5,876 nt of DNA, from assembly GCA_902803305.1 (NCBI GenBank), contig CADCPL010000018.1:1-5876 (forward strand), in the 5' to 3' direction. Position numbers and translations under genes: made by a program. Within the stretch, counting starts at the first letter, position 1, and every line of letters begins with the position of its first letter. Below are positions 1 through 4,702 of the stretch, piece by piece. Source of the DNA: an uncultured Lachnospiraceae bacterium. GTDB taxonomy: Bacteria > Bacillota > Clostridia > Lachnospirales > Lachnospiraceae. A model generated the notes under the pieces. It saw only the letters and a list, made by a program, of their open reading frames with translations, did no database searches and was not told the DNA's origin.

Positions 1-19
1 TCCTTATTCAAACCATATC

Positions 20-48
20 ATTCTACTGTCAGAACACCCTTTTGTCAA
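20..48 (-). promoter_or_regulatory. Sigma-A-type promoter reading out of the window
   Basis: Read on the minus strand, a perfect -35 box TTGACA (43-48) is followed after exactly 17 bases (26-42) by TAGAAT (20-25), which matches five of six positions of the -10 consensus. The start of transcription would fall near base 13. It lies just beyond the chemoreceptor stop codon (59-61), with no convincing terminator between, and points left into sequence that is not shown. It therefore most likely drives the next minus-strand gene, separately from or in addition to read-through from the chemoreceptor. The match and spacing are seen directly; activity is inferred. Confidence 0.65.
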
Positions 49-58
49 CCTCAACGTC

Positions 59-1483
59 TCAGTTGAACAGTGTCTGAACCATCGTGCCGATCTCATCCGC
101 AAAGCTGTGAAGTTCGCCAATGGTCTTATCGATCTCTTCCATCTCCTCGTTCTCGGTTGAAACATTCTCGCTTATCTGCGATATCTTGCCGAGCATTTCC
201 TTGATGGCATTGTTCATGCCTCCGAGTATGCCGGAAATATCATCTGTCGTTTCTTTTGTAGAATTTGCAAGTCCCTGAACCTCGGTAGCAACAACAGCAA
301 AACCGCGGCCTGCTTCTCCGGCACGTGCCGCCTCTATCGATGCGTTGAGTGAGAGCAGGTTGGTCTGATCGGCGATATTCTTGATGCTCGTGATGATCTT
401 CATGGAGTTATCAACCGCTTCGCCGATCTTGGTTGCGGAATCGGTGATGTCATCCTGCTGCTTGGTAACTTCATGCATCTGTGTCGTTGCAAGACGCACC
501 GTCTCGGCGATATTCTTGATACCGTCTCTGAGCGCTTCGATCTTGGGAGCCATCTCCTCCTGGAATCTGAGTCTGTTCTTCTTTTCGTCCGATATATCAA
601 GTATCGTTCCGGCAGCCATGAGCGGTGTACTCTTGTCTCTTGACCATACTACCGTGCTCGATGCTCTTACCCATCTGTATTCTCCGTCCTTGTGGAGCAT
701 ACGATATTCCATATCAAATACGGTCTTGCCCGAAGGATCCGAAAGCTGTCTGCCCATAGCATCCGATGCAGTTGCAACGTCATCGGGATGGATCTTGGTG
801 ATCCATGACTGCATTATATCGGGAAAATCATGAGATCCGGAATAACCGAGGATCTTCTTGAACTGATCCGAGAATACCATCGGAGAATTCGGATCATCAA
901 TGGCATATCTCGTAAGATCCATGCTCCATGTTCCTTCGAGCATCATAAGATCGACAGCGCCCTGTCTTCTCTCACTGACCTCAAGGAATTCAGCCGTCTT
1001 TTTCTGATCGTCTATATCAGTGAAAGTTCCGATGAACACCTCAGGGGTGCCGTTTGATTTTCTCACGCAATCACCTGCGGCATGGAACCATCTGTACTCG
1101 CCGTTTTTGCACAGAAGTCTGTAGTCTATATCGAATTTCGTCCTGCCCGTCTTGTCAGCTGCCGCAGCACCGTATGCAGCAAACACATCCTGAACCTCAT
1201 CGGGATGAATGAGCTTTCCGAGTGCCTGTATATCATCGGGAAACTCACTCCTTGAATATCCGAGCATGCGGCGGAACTCATCGGAGTATACCACTCTGTC
1301 GTTCTCACCCTTATCGTTGTAATAGGAAGTCCATATTCCGAGATGGGTACTGTTATTGACCGATTCCAACAGATCCTTCGCAAGTTTTATCTCTTTGTCC
1401 TTTTCGGCAAGCTGCTGCTCAAGTTCTGCTATACGATCATTATTCGAATCCGATCCATTTTTGCCAAATACACCAAATGCCAT
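59..1483 (-). CDS. Soluble PAS-PAS methyl-accepting chemotaxis-type receptor
   Basis: This 474-residue protein is a cytoplasmic chemoreceptor-like sensor that should bind CheW/CheA and modulate motility or a related phosphorelay. A short coiled coil (about residues 17-40) leads into PAS domain 1 (about 45-160) and PAS domain 2 (about 178-302). Both contain an L-G-Y-S segment, an I-H-P-D-[ED] segment and a PAC strand Y-R-[LM]-L-x-K-[ND]-G-E-Y-R-W. The signalling region (about 306-474) is an antiparallel coiled coil with the near-invariant tip NLLSLNASIEAARAGEAGRG at 375-394, followed by FAVVATEV. There is no signal peptide, no membrane segment and no C-terminal CheR-binding pentapeptide. The arms are short, about 75-85 residues each side of the tip. 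The start is supported by a GAGGAGG ribosome site (1491-1497) seven bases upstream. It has its own promoter. The PAS ligand (flavin, haem, small molecule) cannot be told from the sequence; no obvious haem or flavin signature was recognised. Confidence 0.93.
   Translation of the reverse strand: MAFGVFGKNGSDSNNDRIAELEQQLAEKDKEIKLAKDLLESVNNSTHLGIWTSYYNDKGENDRVVYSDEFRRMLGYSRSEFPDDIQALGKLIHPDEVQDVFAAYGAAAADKTGRTKFDIDYRLLCKNGEYRWFHAAGDCVRKSNGTPEVFIGTFTDIDDQKKTAEFLEVSERRQGAVDLMMLEGTWSMDLTRYAIDDPNSPMVFSDQFKKILGYSGSHDFPDIMQSWITKIHPDDVATASDAMGRQLSDPSGKTVFDMEYRMLHKDGEYRWVRASSTVVWSRDKSTPLMAAGTILDISDEKKNRLRFQEEMAPKIEALRDGIKNIAETVRLATTQMHEVTKQQDDITDSATKIGEAVDNSMKIITSIKNIADQTNLLSLNASIEAARAGEAGRGFAVVATEVQGLANSTKETTDDISGILGGMNNAIKEMLGKISQISENVSTENEEMEEIDKTIGELHSFADEIGTMVQTLFN
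578..1351 (-). repeat. Tandem PAS-domain duplication within the chemoreceptor
   Basis: Two diverged copies of the same coding module lie head to tail: PAS1 at about 1004-1351 and PAS2 at about 578-952. They share aligned protein blocks, for example EFRRMLGYS against QFKKILGYS, IHPDEV against IHPDDV, and YRLLCKNGEYRW against YRMLHKDGEYRW. DNA similarity is still visible around 671-700 and 1089-1115, where both read catctgta-t/c-tc-t/g-ccgt. The pattern suggests an internal duplication rather than recruitment of two unrelated PAS domains. Boundaries are approximate. Confidence 0.7.
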
Positions 1484-1490
1484 ATGAGTA

Positions 1491-1497
1491 CCTCCTC
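1491..1497 (-). promoter_or_regulatory. Strong ribosome binding site of the chemoreceptor gene
   Basis: On the minus strand GAGGAGG lies seven bases before the ATG at 1481-1483. This is a near-perfect match to the anti-Shine-Dalgarno sequence and fixes the start codon. It is stronger than the sites in front of the operon genes, suggesting efficient translation. Confidence 0.85.
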
Positions 1498-1523
1498 GTT
1501 TTGGTACATGTCCGATTATTCCT

Positions 1524-1540
1524 ACTGTTTAGAATACAGT
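1524..1540. promoter_or_regulatory. Imperfect palindrome over the -10 box, possible operator
   Basis: ACTGTTTAGAATACAGT has five-base arms ACTGT/ACAGT around a seven-base centre. It covers the -10 hexamer (1531-1536) and the expected transcription start of the chemoreceptor promoter. Such placement is typical of repressor sites, but the motif was not recognised as the site of a known regulator. It could be a chance dyad. Confidence 0.3.
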
Positions 1541-1559
1541 TACCGGGACAGTTTGTCAA
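1531..1559 (-). promoter_or_regulatory. Sigma-A-type promoter of the chemoreceptor gene
   Basis: The minus strand carries TTGACA (1554-1559, perfect -35), a 17-base spacer (1537-1553) and TATTCT (1531-1536, four of six -10 positions). Transcription would begin near 1524, giving a leader of about 40 bases that contains the strong ribosome site. The promoter sits between the racemase stop (1580-1582) and the chemoreceptor start, so the chemoreceptor can be expressed independently of the transport operon. The -35 box lies at the loop of a GC-rich hairpin and the -10 box lies inside a 17-base imperfect palindrome, so regulation is likely but its agent is unknown. Confidence 0.65.
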
Positions 1560-1569
1560 TCCGTCCCGG
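1543..1569 (-). terminator. GC-rich hairpin after the racemase gene, candidate terminator
   Basis: The arms at 1561-1569 and 1543-1551 pair over nine positions on the minus-strand transcript: CCGGGACGG with CTGTCCCGG, including one G-U pair. They close a nine-base loop, ATTGACAAA. The stem begins 10 bases after the racemase stop codon, where an operon terminator would be expected. However, the stem is followed by TAACTGTATTC rather than a run of T, so intrinsic termination may be weak. The hairpin may instead protect the mRNA 3' end, or the DNA dyad may be an operator around the -35 box of the downstream promoter. The pairing is seen; the role is inferred. Confidence 0.5.
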
Positions 1570-1579
1570 CATATACTTC

Positions 1580-2389
1580 TCACATTATGTTAACCGCTCC
1601 GCCCAGGATGATCCTGCCGTCCGAAAACGTGATGTCAAGGTCTCCTCCCGGTTCGTGAACGGCCATCTCTGAAACTGTCCGTCCATGCTCGGCAAGATAT
1701 ATGCCCACAGCCGTTGTCCCGCTCGCACAGGAGCTCTCCCAAAAACATGTTCCGAGCGCCGGCACATATACGAGTGGCCGAAGCTTTAGCGATCTTTCCT
1801 GCAGATCGTGCATCTGCATCAGTCCTATCGCCTCAGCCCGAAGATCTCCGCACCATTTTCTGATCGCCTCTTCTGCCTCTTCATCCGTCAGATCGAGCGG
1901 ATCCTTTGCTGTAATATGCAGGATGCCCCCCATATCCACAACCGGAAGCTTAAATATCCTGTCTTTATATGTCAGTTCACGTTGACTGATGCCTTTATGT
2001 TTCGGCATAAAAACAGATCCCTTATATACAATGGTTTTTACGGGATCTTTTTCGCAAGTTATGTTAACCGATATCGGTGCGTCTGTTCCGGAGCATTCCA
2101 CCGTTACCTGCGCGCTACTCCCACAGGGAAGTTTCGAGCGACTGCAATAAAGCGCAGCAGTTGACATGACTGCATTGCCGCAAAACTCTCCTGCTGCCAT
2201 CCGAAGCCCGATATCGGAGGTCTCGGATCCGCTTACAAAACCGACCTGTTCACAGGTCGGCTCATGCTCCATAAGCTTATTCGCTATTTGGGGCTGCTCG
2301 GAAACAGGAACCTCCGAAACAGCAAGTATCGTGATATTTCCGGTCGGATCGATCAGATAATAATCGATCCCGTCAAAACTTCGCATCAT
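1580..2389 (-). CDS. DapF-fold cofactor-independent amino acid racemase (CntK/histidine-racemase-like)
   Basis: This 269-residue protein belongs to the diaminopimelate epimerase fold, whose members racemise amino acids with two cysteines and no pyridoxal phosphate. The two catalytic-type cysteines are visible as C70 in MAAGEFCGNA (64-73) and C221 in ESSCASGTTAVG (218-229), one per half of the two-lobed fold. Length is normal for the family. It is unlikely to be biosynthetic DapF. The G-x-G-N-D-F start motif is replaced by DGIDYYLID, the E-R-G-x-G-E-T stretch before the second cysteine is FWESS, and an E-Q-V-G-F segment (47-51) resembles CntK-type enzymes. It ends an amino-acid ABC transporter operon, starting six bases after the ATPase stop with GGTGAG (2399-2404) as ribosome site; a second ATG follows at once. 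Histidine is the leading substrate guess, by family memory and context only; other polar amino acids are possible. Confidence 0.82.
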   Translation of the reverse strand: MMRSFDGIDYYLIDPTGNITILAVSEVPVSEQPQIANKLMEHEPTCEQVGFVSGSETSDIGLRMAAGEFCGNAVMSTAALYCSRSKLPCGSSAQVTVECSGTDAPISVNITCEKDPVKTIVYKGSVFMPKHKGISQRELTYKDRIFKLPVVDMGGILHITAKDPLDLTDEEAEEAIRKWCGDLRAEAIGLMQMHDLQERSLKLRPLVYVPALGTCFWESSCASGTTAVGIYLAEHGRTVSEMAVHEPGGDLDITFSDGRIILGGAVNIM

Positions 2390-2395
2390 ATGGGG

Positions 2396-3154
2396 TCACT
2401 CACCGTAACCCGCAAGGAACTGTCTTGTTCTCTCCTGCTTGGGGTTGCCGAACACTTCCTCGGGATCACCTTCTTCGACTATGTATCCGCCGTCCATGAA
2501 TATGACGCGGTTCGAAACTGCTCTTGCAAAATTCATCTCATGTGTAACGATGACCATCGTCATCTTTTCTTTGGCGAGCTGACGGATTATCTTGAGGACT
2601 TCTCCTGTAAGTTCGGGATCGAGCGCGCTTGTAGGCTCATCAAAGAACAATATGTCAGGATTAAGCGCAAGCGCTCTGGCTATTGCGACTCTCTGCTTCT
2701 GACCGCCCGAAAGCTGGAACGGATAAGCATCCGCTTTATCAGCAAGCCCCATTTTATCAAGAAGTCGCATCGCCTCTTCGCGTACCTCCCCGATATCACG
2801 CTTTTGCACTCTTACCGGAGCATCGCAAACATTCTTGAGTACACTGTAATGCGGGAACAGGTTGAAATTCTGGAACACAAGTCCGAAATAATTCTTAACC
2901 TTGCCCATATCTTTTTTCGGGATATATACGGGCCTTTCCCCTTCCGGAGTGTGCGCGACCGTCTCGCCTTTATAGCAGATCGATCCGCCGTCTATCTTCT
3001 CAAGGAAAGTGGCGCAGCGAAGGAGCGTGGACTTGCCCGAGCCGGATCGTCCTATGATCGATACGACCTCACCGCTGTCCACACAAAGCGATATGTCATG
3101 AAGCACTTCGCAGTCTTCAAAATGCTTCTCAATGTTTTTCATCTCAAGAATCAT
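2396..3154 (-). CDS. Polar amino acid ABC transporter, ATP-binding protein
   Basis: This 252-residue ATPase powers the adjacent permease from the cytoplasmic side. All ABC motifs are intact: Walker A GRSGSGKST (35-43), Q-loop Q95 in VFQNFNLFPH, signature LSGGQ (148-152), Walker B ILFFDE (168-173), D-loop SALD (176-179) and H-loop H205 in IVTHEM. The NFNLFPH segment and overall layout match the GlnQ/HisP group of amino-acid importers. Compared with a short GlnQ, the stretch between about residues 66 and 90 is longer, as in HisP-like members, though this alone does not fix the substrate. The ATG is preceded by AGGA, which overlaps the permease stop codon TAG (3166-3168); the gap is 11 bases, which fits coupled translation. 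Confidence 0.95.
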   Translation of the reverse strand: MILEMKNIEKHFEDCEVLHDISLCVDSGEVVSIIGRSGSGKSTLLRCATFLEKIDGGSICYKGETVAHTPEGERPVYIPKKDMGKVKNYFGLVFQNFNLFPHYSVLKNVCDAPVRVQKRDIGEVREEAMRLLDKMGLADKADAYPFQLSGGQKQRVAIARALALNPDILFFDEPTSALDPELTGEVLKIIRQLAKEKMTMVIVTHEMNFARAVSNRVIFMDGGYIVEEGDPEEVFGNPKQERTRQFLAGYGE

Positions 3155-3165
3155 ACTGTATTATC

Positions 3166-3816
3166 CTATGTCGTATAAAAACTCATCGATTTCTCGATCC
3201 GGTCCATTATATATGCGACCACATAATTAGCCACAAAATAGAATATGCCCGCTACCACGAACGGTGTGAAGCTTGTCTCCGATGCCGATATCTGCTTTGC
3301 GAGTGAAAAGACTTCCTGATATGCAAGCGTAAATGCAAGCGACGTATCCTTTACAAGGGTTATAACTTCATTCGTGATGCTCGGGAGGATCGTCTTTATG
3401 ACCTGCGGGAGTATGATCAGAAAGAAAGTCTGGGATCTCGAGTATCCGAGTATCTCAGCCGCTTCATACTGACCTCTGTCCATCGACTCGATACCGCCTC
3501 TGTATATCTCCGCAAAATAGCATGCGTAATTAACGACAAAACCGATTATTATCGCAGGAAAGCGATAGCCTTTTATCGACCAACCGAACAGATAATAAGG
3601 TCCGAAATACCAGACCAGAAGTTGCAACATAAGAGGCGTTCCCCGAATGATCGAGATAAACGCCTTTACAACCGTTGACAGGATCTTATGCTTTGATTTT
3701 CTTCCGAACATGATCACCATTCCGAGCGGAAGGGATCCTGCGAGTGTCAGTACAAATATGCCGATCGTTCGCAGCATTCCCGCGCCCATTGTGGTAAGCA
3801 TTGTTGTTAAGCTCAT
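3166..3816 (-). CDS. Polar amino acid ABC transporter, permease
   Basis: This 216-residue integral membrane protein is of the His/Glu/Gln/Arg/opine permease type. Hydrophobic stretches lie at about residues 15-37, 45-77 (in part), 86-105, 130-150 and 185-208. The conserved family segment IIRGTPLMLQLLVWYFGPYY starts near 56. The cytoplasmic EAA loop RGQYEAAEILGYSRSQTFF (114-132) followed by ILPQ docks on the ATPase. Only one permease is encoded, so the working transporter is probably a homodimer with two copies of the ATPase. The gene starts 22 bases after the binding-protein stop with AGGAG (3823-3827) six bases before the ATG. Length is typical. The substrate cannot be told from the permease. 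Confidence 0.95.
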   Translation of the reverse strand: MSLTTMLTTMGAGMLRTIGIFVLTLAGSLPLGMVIMFGRKSKHKILSTVVKAFISIIRGTPLMLQLLVWYFGPYYLFGWSIKGYRFPAIIIGFVVNYACYFAEIYRGGIESMDRGQYEAAEILGYSRSQTFFLIILPQVIKTILPSITNEVITLVKDTSLAFTLAYQEVFSLAKQISASETSFTPFVVAGIFYFVANYVVAYIMDRIEKSMSFYTT

Positions 3817-3822
3817 ATATGA

Positions 3823-3827
3823 CTCCT
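3823..3827 (-). promoter_or_regulatory. Ribosome binding site of the permease gene
   Basis: AGGAG on the minus strand lies six bases upstream of the ATG at 3814-3816, inside the 22-base gap after the binding-protein gene. It supports the chosen permease start. Confidence 0.7.
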
Positions 3828-3838
3828 ACGTTATCGGA

Positions 3839-4627
3839 TCATTTTCCGAGGCAAAGGAAATCCTTGATCTCGGGATATTTCTCACCGATCTTTGCATATG
3901 TACCGTCTGCAACAAGCTCGTCAAGAGCCTTGTTGACCGTATCACGAAGTTCGGTATCATCCTTACGGAAGCCGATACCGTACTGCTCGCTTCCGAGCAT
4001 CTCATCAAGGAAGCAGAACTCTTCCGAATTGCTCATGAGATACTGTCCGCTCGTAACATCAATGGCTATCGCGTCGATCGCGCCCGCCTTAAGATCGTTA
4101 AATGCGACCGTGTATGTCTCGTATACTTCAAGTGAAGCAAAAGTCTTGCAAAGGTCTGCCTTTCCCTCATCATCATTCAGAAGGTCATAAGCGCTCGTTG
4201 CGGTCTGTACTCCGACTGTCTTGCCGGCAAGATCTGCAAGTTTCGTGATCCCGGAATCCGCCTTGACCATGATCATCTGCGTATTATCCGAATAAGCCTT
4301 TGACCAGCAGTAATCGTCCTCTCTTCCGTTCATCGTAAATCCGGACCATATGCAGTCACAGCTGCCTGCATTAAGCTCGGCATCCTTTGCGTCCCAGTTA
4401 AAAGGAACCGCCTGATATTCCCAGCCGAGGTGTTCGCACATCGCCTGGCACAGTTCTACGTCAAATCCGCCCATCGTTCCGTCTTCATTGATGAATGAAT
4501 AAGGCGGATAATCAAGATCGAAACCGTGTTTGAAAACCCTCTTACCGCTTGTAGATGCACTGCCACCGCATCCCGCAAGCGAAAGGATCATTGTTGCCGT
4601 AAGTAACAAAGCAATTATCTTTTTCAT
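3839..4627 (-). CDS. Amino acid ABC transporter, substrate-binding lipoprotein
   Basis: This 262-residue protein captures a polar amino acid outside the membrane and hands it to the permease. A lipoprotein signal peptide is clear: MKK, a hydrophobic core, then lipobox LAGC with the lipidated cysteine at 20. The mature part has the family-3 periplasmic binding fold: DLDYPPYSF (37-45), GGFDVELC (53-60), a G-F-T-x-x-G-R-E segment with R102 expected to bind the ligand carboxylate, GVQTATSA (139-146), and D190 in AIAID expected to bind the alpha-amino group. It carries eight cysteines besides the lipid-bearing one, including C-D-C at 90-92, which is many for an exported protein. It is the first gene of the operon; the ribosome site AAGGAG (4637-4642) is nine bases from the ATG. 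Exact ligand is unknown; histidine is suggested by the racemase. Confidence 0.94.
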   Translation of the reverse strand: MKKIIALLLTATMILSLAGCGGSASTSGKRVFKHGFDLDYPPYSFINEDGTMGGFDVELCQAMCEHLGWEYQAVPFNWDAKDAELNAGSCDCIWSGFTMNGREDDYCWSKAYSDNTQMIMVKADSGITKLADLAGKTVGVQTATSAYDLLNDDEGKADLCKTFASLEVYETYTVAFNDLKAGAIDAIAIDVTSGQYLMSNSEEFCFLDEMLGSEQYGIGFRKDDTELRDTVNKALDELVADGTYAKIGEKYPEIKDFLCLGK

Positions 4628-4636
4628 AAATATACG

Positions 4637-4642
4637 CTCCTT
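4637..4642 (-). promoter_or_regulatory. Ribosome binding site of the binding-protein gene
   Basis: AAGGAG on the minus strand lies nine bases before the ATG (4625-4627), which also begins a well-formed lipoprotein signal peptide. Both observations agree on this start. Confidence 0.75.
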
Positions 4643-4655
4643 CGTGAAAAAAATG

Positions 4656-4667
4656 ATACTTTAGTAT
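4656..4667. promoter_or_regulatory. Short palindrome near the operon start, possible operator
   Basis: ATACTTTAGTAT consists of five-base arms ATACT/AGTAT separated by two bases. It overlaps the proposed -10 box and transcription start of the transport operon. It is followed on the minus strand by a run of seven T (4647-4653), but the stem is too short and AT-rich with too tight a loop to be a convincing terminator for the upstream peptidase gene. An operator role is possible and unproven. Confidence 0.25.
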
Positions 4668-4694
4668 GGTAACACACCAAATTGTCGTTGTAAA
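4666..4694 (-). promoter_or_regulatory. Candidate promoter of the transporter-racemase operon
   Basis: On the minus strand TTTACA (4689-4694, five of six -35 positions) is followed after 17 bases by TACCAT (4666-4671, four of six -10 positions). Transcription would start near 4659 and give a leader of about 32 bases ahead of the binding-protein ATG. It is the best spaced pair in the gap between the peptidase and the operon, but the -10 box is weak, so the call is tentative. Confidence 0.4.
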
Positions 4695-4702
4695 TGATTA
4701 GA

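Noticed and set aside
381..833. Plus-strand open frame of 150 codons opposite the chemoreceptor, and the similar ones at 3647-4135 and 5324-5785
   Set aside because: Each is fully antisense to a well-supported gene, and the serine/isoleucine-rich or otherwise featureless translations resemble no known protein.
1580..2389. Annotation of the racemase as diaminopimelate epimerase DapF
   Set aside because: The N-terminal G-N-D-F motif and the E-R-G-x-G-E-T region that recognise diaminopimelate are absent, and the gene sits in an amino acid transport operon rather than with lysine genes.
2264..3178. Plus-strand open frame of 304 codons opposite the ATPase gene
   Set aside because: It lies antisense to a complete ABC ATPase with all motifs, its translation shows no recognisable domain, and no ribosome site or promoter was seen. 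It is a by-product of the opposite strand's codon pattern.
1580..4627. Staphylopine-like metallophore operon because of the CntK-like racemase
   Set aside because: No nicotianamine-synthase-like or opine dehydrogenase gene is present, and the transporter is of the polar amino acid type, not the nickel/peptide type with two permeases and two ATPases.
4647..4667. Intrinsic terminator made of the ATACT/AGTAT palindrome and the T7 run
   Set aside because: The stem would be four to five mostly A-T pairs with a two- to four-base loop, too weak to be convincing, and it overlaps the likely start of the operon transcript.
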